Positions 8,399 through 16,972 of a DNA stretch of 64,000 nt are shown here, in pieces. The notes below the pieces were generated by a model. It searched no databases. It saw nothing but the letters and a program-made list of their open reading frames with translations, and was not told the DNA's origin. Origin of the DNA: Microbacterium sp. LWS13-1.2 (GTDB lineage: Bacteria; Actinomycetota; Actinomycetes; Actinomycetales; Microbacteriaceae); the NCBI RefSeq assembly GCF_040144835.1, contig NZ_CP151632.1, positions 3,348,001 through 3,412,000 on the forward strand, read 5' to 3'. The stretch's first letter is position 1; each line of letters begins with the position of its first letter. The translations under genes and the position numbers were made by a program.

Positions 8399-9900
8399 CC
8401 ACGGCCCGCGCCGTCATCGACCTCGACGTCCCCGGCGACGTCATCAGCCGCCACCTCTACGGCCACTTCGCAGAGCACCTCGGCCGTTGCATCTACGGCG
8501 GGTTCTGGGTCGGCGAGGACTCCGCGATCCCGAACGTGCGCGGCATCCGCTCCGACGTGGTCGAGGCGCTGCGGGCGCTCGGCATCCCGAATCTGCGCTG
8601 GCCCGGCGGCTGCTTCGCCGACGAGTATCACTGGCGCGACGGGATCGGACCCCGCGAGAACCGGCCGCAGATGATCAACACGCACTGGGGCGATGTCGTC
8701 GAGAACAACCACTTCGGCACGCACGAGTTCATGGACCTGTGCGAGATGCTCGGCGCCGACGCGTACGTCAACGGCAACGTCGGCAGCGGCACGGTGCGCG
8801 AGATGAGCGAGTGGGTCGAATACCTCACGCGCGACGGCGACAGCCCGATGGCGCGGCTGCGGCGCGAGAACGGGCGCGACGAACCCTGGAAGGTGCCGTT
8901 CTGGGGCATCGGCAACGAGGCGTGGGGCTGCGGCGGCAACATGACCGCCGAGCAGTACGCGCTCGAGGCTCGCCGCTACGGCACCTTCTGCCGCAACCAC
9001 GGCGGCAACGACCTGTACCGCATCGCGGCCGGCGCATCCGACGACGACATCACCTGGACCCGCGCGCTCATGGAGTCGCTCGGATGCCTCACCTGCGGGT
9101 CGAACCCGTCGCCGGTGTTCCAGGGCGTCTCGTTCCACTACTACTCGCACGCCGGCGCGGGCATCAACACCGAGCCGGCGACGGAGTTCGACGCCGAGCA
9201 GTACTACGGCACGATGCGCAAGGCGATCGACATCGAGCGGGTCATCCGCCGGCACGAGGCCGTCATGGACTCGTACGACCCCGACCGCAAGGTGGGCCTC
9301 ATCCTCGACGAGTGGGGCACCTGGTGGAACGTCGAGCCCGGCACCAACCCCGGCTTCCTGTTCCAGCAGAACACCGTGCGCGACGCCCTGGTCGCCGCCG
9401 TCCACTTCGACGCCTTCCACCGCCACGCCGGGCGCCTCAAGATGGCGAACATCGCGCAGACCCTGAACGTGCTGCAGGCGATGATCCTCACCGACGACGA
9501 CGGCGCGATGGTGCTCACCCCGACCTACCACGTGTTCGAGATGAACCGCGGGCACCACGACGCGACCGCGCTGGCGGCGCACGTGCTGTCGTCGCCGACG
9601 GCGGCGGACGATGTGCCCGGCCTGTCGGTGTCGGCGTCGACCACCGACGGCTCAGCGCTCGTGTCGCTCTCGAACCTGTCGCTCGACGCGCCGCTCGACG
9701 TGCGCGTCGACCTGCGCGGGCGCACGGCCACCGTGCGGCGTGCCCGGGTGCTGACGGGGACGGATGCCGCCTCCCACAACACGCCCGAGACCCCCGACGC
9801 CGTGGCGCCGGCGCCGCTCGACACGTCGCTCGACGCGGGTGTGCTGACCGTCTCGCTGCCGCCGCACTCCTTCGCCACCGTCGAGCTCGACCTGGCGTAG
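8395..9900 (+). CDS. abfA: GH51 alpha-N-arabinofuranosidase
   Basis: The 501-residue enzyme is normal length for intracellular GH51. The acid/base E175 lies in [11 protein letters not shown] and the nucleophile E306 in LDEWGTWW. The opening strand ([19 protein letters not shown]) and [14 protein letters not shown] are diagnostic. There is no signal peptide, so it acts in the cytoplasm on imported arabino-oligosaccharides. GTG at 8395 is chosen because GGAGAA precedes it and it overlaps the previous stop; an in-frame ATG at 8383 would add four residues. It is the last gene of the operon and is followed by a strong hairpin. The catalytic assignment is secure; exact linkage preference is not visible. 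Confidence 0.93.
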   Translation: MTTARAVIDLDVPGDVISRHLYGHFAEHLGRCIYGGFWVGEDSAIPNVRGIRSDVVEALRALGIPNLRWPGGCFADEYHWRDGIGPRENRPQMINTHWGDVVENNHFGTHEFMDLCEMLGADAYVNGNVGSGTVREMSEWVEYLTRDGDSPMARLRRENGRDEPWKVPFWGIGNEAWGCGGNMTAEQYALEARRYGTFCRNHGGNDLYRIAAGASDDDITWTRALMESLGCLTCGSNPSPVFQGVSFHYYSHAGAGINTEPATEFDAEQYYGTMRKAIDIERVIRRHEAVMDSYDPDRKVGLILDEWGTWWNVEPGTNPGFLFQQNTVRDALVAAVHFDAFHRHAGRLKMANIAQTLNVLQAMILTDDDGAMVLTPTYHVFEMNRGHHDATALAAHVLSSPTAADDVPGLSVSASTTDGSALVSLSNLSLDAPLDVRVDLRGRTATVRRARVLTGTDAASHNTPETPDAVAPAPLDTSLDAGVLTVSLPPHSFATVELDLA

Positions 9901-9917
9901 CGGGCGTACGCGCCACG

Positions 9918-9954
9918 AACAGGGCCCCGCGGCGCATCGCCGCGGGGCCCTGTT
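9918..9954 (+). terminator. Strong terminator hairpin after the arabinofuranosidase gene
   Basis: A perfect 17-bp stem (AACAGGGCCCCGCGGCG with its complement) closes on a 3-nt loop, CAT, 17 bases after the stop codon. A short CTGTTGG follows. The same stem-loop core reappears at 10237-10277. Confidence 0.85.
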
Positions 9955-9969
9955 CTGTTGGTCGAGCGC

Positions 9970-10072
9970 GGGCTCGCGGCATCCCACGGTCCCTTCGCCG
10001 ACAGGTCAACCGGCCTTGTGCAGGAGATCCCCGCGCGGTATCTCCTGTGGAAGCGCGGTTGACCTGTTGAAG
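9970..10072. repeat. Palindromic extragenic repeat, copy A
   Basis: This 103-bp unit is about 90% identical to 10131-10233, with a period of 161 bp. Its second half is an imperfect inverted repeat of about 30 bp: ACAGGTCAACCG from 10001 pairs with CGGTTGACCTGT ending at 10067, and inside it CAGGAGAT pairs with ATCTCCTG. No gene is present. Confidence 0.8.
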
Positions 10073-10130
10073 GCGCGTGAACGAGGGCCTCACGGCGCAT
10101 CGCATCGCGGCCGGCCGGGATGCCGGAGCC

Positions 10131-10233
10131 GGGCTCACGGCATCCCACGGTCCCTTCGCCGACAGGTCAACCGGCCTTGTGCAGGAGGACCGCGTGCTGG
10201 ATCTCCTGTAGAAGCGCGGTTGACCTGTTGAAG
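10131..10233. repeat. Palindromic extragenic repeat, copy B
   Basis: This is the second 103-bp unit. The outer stem (ACAGGTCAACCG) is unchanged while the loop-side bases differ, with some compensating changes that keep CAGGAG paired with CTCCTG. Conservation of pairing rather than sequence suggests structure matters. Between copies A and B (10073-10130) lies a degenerate version of the flanking hairpin core. Confidence 0.8.
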
Positions 10234-10236
10234 AGG

Positions 10237-10277
10237 CGAGGAGGGCCCCGCGGCGCATCGCCGCGGGGCCCTCCTCG
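10237..10277. terminator. Strong hairpin after the GH3 gene
   Basis: A perfect 19-bp stem (arms 10237-10255 and 10259-10277) closes on the loop CAT, nine bases past the GH3 stop on the minus strand. It shares its inner 13 bp and loop with the hairpin at 9918-9954. It probably stops transcripts arriving from both sides. Confidence 0.85.
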
Positions 10278-10286
10278 CAATCCGGG

Positions 10287-12590
10287 TCAGCGCACGGGCA
10301 GGGCGTCCGCGTCGGCCAGGACCGTGGCCGTCGCGGCCCGGGGATCTGCTGCCGTGACGACGTGGACGTCGCCGGTCAGCTCGACCCGGACCTCTGCGTC
10401 GCGCTGCGCGCACGAGGGGCCGACCCAGAGGTCGATCTCGCCCGGCTCGACGATGCGGCGACCTTCGCGCCCGGTGAACGCCAGGCGCGTGGCCGGCACG
10501 GCGAAGCTCACCGACACCGACTCGCCCGGCTCCAGCGACACCCGCTGATACGCGAGCAGCTGCGCGACCGGACGCGTGACCGACGCCACCCGGTCCCGCG
10601 CGTACAGCTGGACGACATCCGTTCCCGGCCGGTCTCCGGTGTTGGTGACGACGACCGACACGTCCAGGATGCCGTCGGTCGCGGCATCCGTCGCGATCAG
10701 CGATCCGCGCTCGAACGTCGTGTACGTCAGACCGTGGCCGAAGGGCACGGCCGGGGTGTTGTCGGCGCTCGTGATCTCGGTCGGGCCGCCCAGCACCGGG
10801 TGCAGGTAGGTGTAGGGCTGGGCGCCCGCCGACCGGGGGAGCGATACGGGGAGGCGCCCCGACGGCTCCGTGCGGCCGGACAGGATCCCCGCGATGGCGG
10901 GACCGCCCTCCTCGCCCGGGAAGAAGGCCTGCAGCACCGCGTTCGCGGCGTCCGGCCCCTCGAGCATCCAGCCGATCGCGTACGGGCGCCCGGAGACCAC
11001 CACGACGGTCGTCGGCGTGCCGGTCGCGATGACCGCCTCGACGAGACGGCGCTGTGCGCCGGGCAGCTCGAGGTCGTCGACGTCGTTGCCCTCGCCTACG
11101 GTGCCGCGGCCGAACAGGCCGGCCCGATCGCCGACGACGACGATCGCGACGTCAGCGGCTGCCGCCGCCTCCGCCGCTGCGGCGATCCCGCTGGTGTCGG
11201 GATCCTCGACCTCGCAGCCGCGCTCCAGCACCACGTGCGCACTGGCGAACTCGCCGCGCAGCGCCTCGGCGATGGTCGGCATCTCGAAGCCGAGCGGCGT
11301 GCCCGGGTGATGCGCGAGCACGTGGTTCGCGAAGGAGTAGCACCCCATGAGCGATTCGGCCGAGTCGGCGTTGGGGCCGATCAGCGCGATCCGTCCGGGA
11401 GCCGAGAGCGGCAGCAGTCCGTCGTTGGTCAGCAGCACGACCGATTCCTCGGCGGCCCGCCGGGCTAGGGCACGCAGCGCGGGATCGTCCAGGTCGATCT
11501 CGGTCGGCGGTGACTCGAAGTCGGCATCGAGCAGACCGAGACGCTCCTTCTGTGCGAGGACGCGCAGCACGGCACGGTCGACGAGCTCGACCTCCTCGGG
11601 ATGCGCGGCGAGCCGGGCCCGCAGCGGCGCCGCGAACGCGTCCGCGGTGGGCAGCTCGATGTCGATGCCGGCGCGGAGGGCGAGCACCGCGGCCTCGCCG
11701 AGATCGGCGGCGACACCGTGGAGCGAGTGCAGGAACGCGACCGAGAAGTAGTCGGCGACGACCGTGCCCTCGAACCCCCACTCGTCCCGCAGCAGTCCGG
11801 TGAGCAGGGTGGGGTCGGAGGCCACGGGGACCCCGTCGATCTCGGCGTACGAGTTCATGACCGACTGCACGCCGCCGTCGCGGATCGCCATCTCGAACGG
11901 AGGCAGCACGACGTCCTGCAGCCGCCGTCGCCCCATCTGCACGGGGGCGTGGTTGCGGCCTGCCTGCGACGCGGAGTATCCGGCGAAGTGCTTGAGGGTC
12001 GCATCGACCCCGGCCGACTGCAGCCCGCGCACGTAGGCGGTGCCGATCGTGCCGACGACGTAGGGATCCTCGGCGATGCACTCGTCGACGCGGCCCCAGC
12101 GGGGGTCGGTGACGACGTCGAGCACGGGGGCGAGGCCCTGGTGGATCCCGAGTGCGGCCATGGATCGCCCGATCGCCGCACCGACCTCCTCGGTCAGCTC
12201 CGGGTCGAACGCGGCGCCCCACGCCAGCGGCGTCGGGAACGTCGCGGCCTTCCACGCCGCGAGCCCGGTCAGGCACTCCTCGTGCACGATCGCCGGAATG
12301 CCCAGGCGGGTCTCGGCGCGCAGGCGCCGCTGCTCCGCCCAGAGCCACTCGGCCCGCGCGATCGGATCCACCGGTCGCGTGCCGTACACGCGGGTGAGGT
12401 GACCGAGGCCATGGGCCGTCGCCTCCTCGTACGGGCCGGTGTTGCCCCGCTCGCCGGCCATCGGCGCGACGACCTCGCCGCCCTTGTCGACCCAGTAGCC
12501 GACGAGCTGCGCGAGCTTCTCGTCCAGCGTCATCTGCGCGTGGAGGGACTGCACCCGCGGCGAGACCGCGGACATCACGACGTCGCTCAT
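10287..12590 (-). CDS. Glycoside hydrolase family 3 beta-glycosidase
   Basis: The 767-residue enzyme has the GH3 layout: an N-terminal barrel (about residues 20-340), the alpha/beta sandwich (about 370-590) and a C-terminal fibronectin-like domain (about 650-745). The nucleophile is D280 in VVADYF. NALLKHFAGY-type and GRNHAPV segments of the substrate site are visible as KHFAGYSASQAGRNHAP. There is no signal peptide, so it is cytoplasmic. ATG at 12590 overlaps the stop of the permease gene by four bases (ATGA), which fixes the start. Its place after a sugar ABC importer implies hydrolysis of the imported oligosaccharide; beta-glucosidase and beta-xylosidase are both possible. Confidence 0.9.
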   Translation of the reverse strand: MSDVVMSAVSPRVQSLHAQMTLDEKLAQLVGYWVDKGGEVVAPMAGERGNTGPYEEATAHGLGHLTRVYGTRPVDPIARAEWLWAEQRRLRAETRLGIPAIVHEECLTGLAAWKAATFPTPLAWGAAFDPELTEEVGAAIGRSMAALGIHQGLAPVLDVVTDPRWGRVDECIAEDPYVVGTIGTAYVRGLQSAGVDATLKHFAGYSASQAGRNHAPVQMGRRRLQDVVLPPFEMAIRDGGVQSVMNSYAEIDGVPVASDPTLLTGLLRDEWGFEGTVVADYFSVAFLHSLHGVAADLGEAAVLALRAGIDIELPTADAFAAPLRARLAAHPEEVELVDRAVLRVLAQKERLGLLDADFESPPTEIDLDDPALRALARRAAEESVVLLTNDGLLPLSAPGRIALIGPNADSAESLMGCYSFANHVLAHHPGTPLGFEMPTIAEALRGEFASAHVVLERGCEVEDPDTSGIAAAAEAAAAADVAIVVVGDRAGLFGRGTVGEGNDVDDLELPGAQRRLVEAVIATGTPTTVVVVSGRPYAIGWMLEGPDAANAVLQAFFPGEEGGPAIAGILSGRTEPSGRLPVSLPRSAGAQPYTYLHPVLGGPTEITSADNTPAVPFGHGLTYTTFERGSLIATDAATDGILDVSVVVTNTGDRPGTDVVQLYARDRVASVTRPVAQLLAYQRVSLEPGESVSVSFAVPATRLAFTGREGRRIVEPGEIDLWVGPSCAQRDAEVRVELTGDVHVVTAADPRAATATVLADADALPVR

Positions 12591-13483
12591 CCCTTGACCG
12601 CCCCCGTCAGGCCGCCGACGATCCGCCGCTCGAACAGGCTGAAGAACACCAGCGCGGGCAGCATCGACAGCGACGTGAAGGCGAGCACCTTCGCCGTATC
12701 GACGGAGTACTGCGACGAGAACGCCTGGACACCCAGCGGGAGGGTGAACTGCGCCTCGTCGTTCAGGATGAACAGCGGCAGCAGGTAGCCGTTCCAGCTT
12801 CCGATGAAGGCGAGGATGCCGACGGTGATGACACCGGGCACCGCGAGCGGGAGCACCATGCGCCAGAAGAACGACAGGCGTCCGCATCCGTCGATGTAGG
12901 CGGCCTCCTGGATCTCGTCGGGGATCGCCCTCAGGAACGGGACGAGGATGATGATCGTCGTCGGCAGTGCGAACGCGATCTGCGGCAGGATGACGCCCGG
13001 GAGCGTGTTCATGAGCCCGAGGTTGCGCACCACGATGTACAGCGGCGTGATCGCCACCGTGATCGGGAACATCAGGCCGGCGGCGAACAGCGCGTACAGC
13101 GCCCCGCGACCGGCGAAGCTGTACCGGGCGATGACGTAGCTCGCCATCAACCCCAGCGCGACCGCGCCGACGGTCGTCGCGAGGGCGACCATCGTCGAGT
13201 TCAGCACCTCGGTCCAGAACAGTCCGCTGGTGAGGACGTCGATGTAGTTCTGCGGGTTCCAGCTCACCGGCAGGCCGGACGGGTCGACGGTGATCTCGGA
13301 GTTCGTGCGGAAGCCGCCGATGATGATGTACAGCACGGGGCCGAGCATCAGCGCGATGATGACCAGGGCGATGAAGTACACCGCTGGGCTGCCCCACGGG
13401 AGCTTGTTGACGTCGCGGCGGCGTCCGGGCACCGTGTCGCGAAGGGTGATGGTCCGGGTGCTCATCGAGTCCGTGGAGCTCAC
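12587..13483 (-). CDS. Sugar ABC transporter permease, MalG/AraQ type
   Basis: The 298-residue membrane protein has about six spans and the cytoplasmic EAA loop EAAYIDGCGRLSFFW near residue 210, which docks with the ATPase. The C-terminus (FERRIVGGLTGAVKG) is typical of carbohydrate uptake family 1 inner permeases. It lies between the MalF-type partner, whose stop it overlaps by four bases, and the GH3 gene. No ATPase is encoded nearby, so the importer presumably uses a shared MsmK-like ATPase elsewhere, as is usual for this family in Gram-positive bacteria. Confidence 0.92.
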   Translation of the reverse strand: MSSTDSMSTRTITLRDTVPGRRRDVNKLPWGSPAVYFIALVIIALMLGPVLYIIIGGFRTNSEITVDPSGLPVSWNPQNYIDVLTSGLFWTEVLNSTMVALATTVGAVALGLMASYVIARYSFAGRGALYALFAAGLMFPITVAITPLYIVVRNLGLMNTLPGVILPQIAFALPTTIIILVPFLRAIPDEIQEAAYIDGCGRLSFFWRMVLPLAVPGVITVGILAFIGSWNGYLLPLFILNDEAQFTLPLGVQAFSSQYSVDTAKVLAFTSLSMLPALVFFSLFERRIVGGLTGAVKG

Positions 13484-14493
13484 TTGACGCCCCTCTCTGT
13501 GATGGCCCCCGCGGTGTCACGGCGCAGGATCGTGCGCTGGTAGATCAGGGCGACCACCAGGGAGATGACGAAGATGACGACGGCGACGGCGCTGCCGTAC
13601 CCGAAGTTCCCGGAGTTGCGTCCGGTCGCGACCATGTAGATCGCCATCGTGTTGGTGCCCGCGACGGACGACACGTACTGACCCCAGATGATGTAGACGA
13701 GGTCGAAGAGCTGCAGCGCGCCGATGATGGAGAGGAACGCCCAGATGCGAAGCGTCGGCCCCAGCAGCGGGAGGGTGATCGTCCGCTGGATCTGCCAGTA
13801 GGACGCGCCGTCGATCGCGGCGGCCTCGTACAGCTCCTGCGGAATCCCCTGGAGCCCGGCGAGGAAGAGGATCACGGCGAACCCGATGTACTTCCAAGTG
13901 AGGATCGCCATGAGCGTCCAGATCGCGATGCTGGGGTCGGCGAGCCAGTCCTGCGCGAGCCAGCTGAGTCCGACCTTCTCGAGGAAGCCGTTCACCGCTC
14001 CGTTCGTGGCCAGCATGAGGCTGAACCCGGTGCCGACGATGACCTCGGCGATCACGTAGGGGACGAAGATGAGCACACGGATCACGGACTGACCGCGCAT
14101 CCTGCGGTTGAGCAGCAGCGCCAGCAGGATCGCGACCGGGCCCTGGAGCACGAGCGATGCGACGACGATGAAGGCGTTGTGCCCCAGCGCCTGCTGGAAG
14201 ATCGGATCGGTGAAGATCGTGACGTAGTTCTGCAGGCCGATGAACTCGGTCGCCGGGCCGAAGCCGGACCAGCGGAAGAACCCGTAGTACGCGGCCATGA
14301 TGACCGGGAAGATCACGAAGCCGACGAAGAAGATCAGGGCCGGCCCCACCAGGATCATGACCTCGAGGCGGCCGGCCCAGCCTAGGCCTCGGGGGCGCCG
14401 GCGGCCCTGCGGCACCGACGGGGGCGGCGTGGTGCCGCCCCCGTCGTGCTCTGCAAGGCCGCGAGCGTCAGAAGACATCTCGCGGGTAGACAC
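13480..14493 (-). CDS. Sugar ABC transporter permease, MalF/UgpA type
   Basis: The protein is about 337 residues, with an N-terminal cytoplasmic Pro/Arg-rich tail, six membrane spans starting near residue 45, and the EAA loop YEAAAIDGASYWQIQ. GTG at 14493 is preferred because AGGG lies six bases upstream and it starts two bases after the binding-protein stop; ATG at 14478 is the alternative and would shorten the protein by five residues. It pairs with the MalG-type permease to form the membrane channel of the sugar importer. Confidence 0.88.
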   Translation of the reverse strand: MSTREMSSDARGLAEHDGGGTTPPPSVPQGRRRPRGLGWAGRLEVMILVGPALIFFVGFVIFPVIMAAYYGFFRWSGFGPATEFIGLQNYVTIFTDPIFQQALGHNAFIVVASLVLQGPVAILLALLLNRRMRGQSVIRVLIFVPYVIAEVIVGTGFSLMLATNGAVNGFLEKVGLSWLAQDWLADPSIAIWTLMAILTWKYIGFAVILFLAGLQGIPQELYEAAAIDGASYWQIQRTITLPLLGPTLRIWAFLSIIGALQLFDLVYIIWGQYVSSVAGTNTMAIYMVATGRNSGNFGYGSAVAVVIFVISLVVALIYQRTILRRDTAGAITERGVK

Positions 14494-14495
14494 GA

Positions 14496-15806
14496 TCAGC
14501 CCTGCTTGCCTGCCGCGTTGACCGCGTCGACGAGCTTCTGCGGGTCGCTGTTGCCGGCGAGCATGTCGACGACCGCGACGTTGAGGGCGTTGCCGACGTT
14601 CTGGCCGAGCACCGTGTCGAGCCACTGCGAGACGAACGGAGCGTTGTTGTAGGCCTCGAGGATCTGCTGGAGGTACGGCTCGGTGACCGCTTCCTGCGCC
14701 ACCGTGTTGACCGGAGGCGAGTTGAACGCCTTGTAGTACGCCGTCTGCTGCTCGGCGCTGGCGACGAAGTTCAGGAAGTCCGCGCACTCCTCCGGGGCAT
14801 CGACCGAGCACGAGTATCCGTCGACGCCGCCCATCATCGAGCCCGGCTCACCGTCGCCGCCCGAGATCTCGGGGAACGGGAACCACGCGAGGTCGGGGAG
14901 CGGCTTCTCGTCGGGCGTCAGCGATGCGATCACACCCGGGTCCCATGCGCCCATGAGCTCCATCGCGGCCTGGCGGTTGGCGATGAGGCCGGCCGAGCTG
15001 CCTGCACCCTGCTGCGGCTCCGTGGTGAGGAACCCGTCGTTGAAGGGGTTGATCGCCGCGAAGTCCTCCAGGTCCTCACCGGCGCGCAGCCAGCACTCGT
15101 CGCTGAAGTCCTTCGTGTCGCCCGTCTCCTCGATGACCTCGGGGCTGCACTCGCGGATCGCGAAGAAGTAGTACCAGTGGGCGGCAGGCCACGCGGCCTT
15201 CGCGCCGAGGGCGATCGGCTCGATGCCCGTCTCCTCGAGGCTCGTCACCGCGGTCTTAAGGTCGTCGATGGTCTCGGGGGTCTCGGTGATCCCGGCGTTG
15301 TCGAAGGCGTCCTGGCTGTAGAAGAACCCACCGGGCAGCACCGAGAGTGGCATCGCCCACACCTTGTCCTGATACGTCTCTGCGGCGAACGAGCCCTCGG
15401 GGATCTCGCTCTTGACGTCGTCCGCGATCAGGTCGGTCAGATCCATCAGCTGGCCGGCGTTGACCATCGCGGTCATCTTGCCGCCGCCGCGCTGCAGGAA
15501 GATGTCGGGCGCGTCGCCCGCGTTCAGAGCCGTCTGCAGCTTTCCGTCCATGTCCTCGTTCTGGACCGACTGCATCTTGATCGTGACGCCGGGGTTCTCC
15601 TCCTCGAACGCGGCGATCGCGTCCTTCCAGAACTGCTGGCCAGGACCGGTCGTCGAGTTCTGCCAGAGCGTCATCTCGACGTTGCCGTCGCTGTTCTCGT
15701 CGGAGCCGCCGGCACTGCAGCCGGCGAGCGCGAGCGCGCCGACGACGAGTGCTGCGGAACCCGCGAGGATTCTCTTGCCCATCATGTGATTCCCGTTTCT
15801 CTTCAT
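14496..15806 (-). CDS. Sugar ABC transporter substrate-binding lipoprotein
   Basis: The 436-residue protein begins with a signal peptide and lipobox (ALALAGCSAGG), so it is exported and anchored to the membrane outside the cell. The mature part is a family 1 solute-binding protein (EMTLWQNSTTGPGQQFW, FLQRGGGKMTAMVNAGQLMD). ATG at 15806 has AGAGGTG upstream; internal ATGs at 15785 and 15782 are alternatives. It is the first gene of the operon binding protein - MalF - MalG - GH3. The divergent LacI regulator and a strong palindromic operator lie just upstream. The ligand is probably a plant beta-oligosaccharide, inferred from the GH3 enzyme. Confidence 0.92.
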   Translation of the reverse strand: MKRNGNHMMGKRILAGSAALVVGALALAGCSAGGSDENSDGNVEMTLWQNSTTGPGQQFWKDAIAAFEEENPGVTIKMQSVQNEDMDGKLQTALNAGDAPDIFLQRGGGKMTAMVNAGQLMDLTDLIADDVKSEIPEGSFAAETYQDKVWAMPLSVLPGGFFYSQDAFDNAGITETPETIDDLKTAVTSLEETGIEPIALGAKAAWPAAHWYYFFAIRECSPEVIEETGDTKDFSDECWLRAGEDLEDFAAINPFNDGFLTTEPQQGAGSSAGLIANRQAAMELMGAWDPGVIASLTPDEKPLPDLAWFPFPEISGGDGEPGSMMGGVDGYSCSVDAPEECADFLNFVASAEQQTAYYKAFNSPPVNTVAQEAVTEPYLQQILEAYNNAPFVSQWLDTVLGQNVGNALNVAVVDMLAGNSDPQKLVDAVNAAGKQG

Positions 15807-15911
15807 CGAGGAGCACCTCTGCTCCGGGGTGCGGTGGTCGGCGCGATCGGGTCGCGCACTGCTCGGCGCTGCGACCGAGCAAGCAAAAGTGTGCGTGCGC
15901 AACAAATAGTT

Positions 15912-15937
15912 TGTCAAACGTTTTCGAAAACGGTTTC
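15912..15937. promoter_or_regulatory. LacI operator and -35 element between the divergent sugar operon and its regulator
   Basis: CGTTTTCGAAAACG at 15919-15932 is a perfect 14-bp palindrome with the central CG of LacI-family operators. On the minus strand a TTGACA -35 element (15912-15917) directly abuts it and points into the sugar operon. The regulator's own TACGCT -10 element is at 15946-15951, so one site can control both directions. The region is strikingly AT-rich compared with its surroundings. Confidence 0.8.
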
Positions 15938-15960
15938 AATGCCGTTACGCTATCGAGATC

Positions 15961-16956
15961 ATGAAGCGTCGTCCCACCATCACGGATGTCGCCGCTGCGG
16001 CCGGCGTCTCCGTCGCCACCGTGTCGAAGGCGGTCAACGGCCGCTACGGCGTGGCCAGTGAGACGGCCGACCGCGTCCTCGCCGTCGTCGCGGAACTCGG
16101 CTACGAGTCGAGCCTCATCGCCAGCAGCATGCGCTCGCGCACGACGGGTGTGATCGGGGTGCTGGTCGCCGACTTCGAGCCGTTCAGCGCCGAGATCCTG
16201 AAGGGCGTCGGGCAGGCGCTGCGCGACTCGCGCTACGACCTCCTCGCGTACTCGGGCTCGCACGGCTCGGCGGAGGGGTGGGAGCGGCGCTCGCTCTCGC
16301 GCCTGAGCGGCACGCTCATCGACGGCGCCATCATGGTCACGCCCACGGTGGTCAACGTCGGCGCCGAGGTCCCCGTGGTCGCCATCGATCCGCATACCGG
16401 GCCGGCCGACCTGCCCACCGTCGAATCCGACAGCTACGGCGGCGCCCTGCAGGCGACGCGACACCTTCTGGAGCTCGGCCATACGCGGATCGGCTTCATC
16501 GCCGGCCGCCCGGACCTGCGTTCGTCGATCGCGCGCGACGCAGGGTACCGGCGGGCGCTGACGGATGCCGGCATCACGGTCGACCCGGCTCTGGTCGGCT
16601 CGGGGAGCTACCGCCAGGACGCCGTGCGCGTCGCCGCACTCGAGATGCTCCGACGCGGCGATCGCCCCACCGCCGTCTTCGCCGCCAACGACATCTCGGC
16701 GATGGAGATCGTGAAGGTCGCCGCGGAGCTGGGGCTCGGTGTGCCGCGTGACCTCTCCATCATCGGATTCGACGACATCCCGGAGGCCTCCAAGTCGACG
16801 CCGGCCCTGTCGACGGTCCGCCAGCCCATGCAGACCCTGGGCGCCGAAGCGGCGCGGCTGCTGGTCACCCTCATGGACGGCGAGACGCCGGCGGCGACGC
16901 ACGTGACGCTGCCGACGCGGCTCATCCCGCGGGGCACCACCGCTCCGCCGCTCTGA
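15961..16956 (+). CDS. LacI family transcriptional regulator of the sugar ABC/GH3 operon
   Basis: The 331-residue repressor has the DNA-binding segment ITDVAAAAGVSVATVSKAVN at residues 7-26, hinge leucine-region before residue 60, and a sugar-binding domain (GVIGVLVADFEPFSAEIL, VFAANDISAMEIV, IIGFDDIPEASKSTPALST). Length and motifs are complete. It diverges from the operon at 10287-15806 and shares with it the palindrome at 15919-15932, which matches the expected LacI half-site geometry. It most likely represses the importer and glycosidase until a sugar ligand binds. Confidence 0.93.
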   Translation: MKRRPTITDVAAAAGVSVATVSKAVNGRYGVASETADRVLAVVAELGYESSLIASSMRSRTTGVIGVLVADFEPFSAEILKGVGQALRDSRYDLLAYSGSHGSAEGWERRSLSRLSGTLIDGAIMVTPTVVNVGAEVPVVAIDPHTGPADLPTVESDSYGGALQATRHLLELGHTRIGFIAGRPDLRSSIARDAGYRRALTDAGITVDPALVGSGSYRQDAVRVAALEMLRRGDRPTAVFAANDISAMEIVKVAAELGLGVPRDLSIIGFDDIPEASKSTPALSTVRQPMQTLGAEAARLLVTLMDGETPAATHVTLPTRLIPRGTTAPPL

Positions 16957-16972
16957 CGACGACCGAGCCCGC

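Noticed and set aside
8008..9582. Long minus-strand frame opposite the arabinofuranosidase
   Set aside because: It has no recognisable domain, and the plus-strand gene has full GH51 catalytic motifs.
9970..10233. Possible CRISPR array because of repeated units
   Set aside because: There are only two 103-bp units, each palindromic, with no regular spacers and no cas genes nearby.
10287..13520. A single frame of 1077 codons covering the GH3 gene and part of the permease
   Set aside because: Only the part from 12590 matches GH3. The upstream part is an off-frame reading of the permease gene, and the ATGA overlap gives the correct start.
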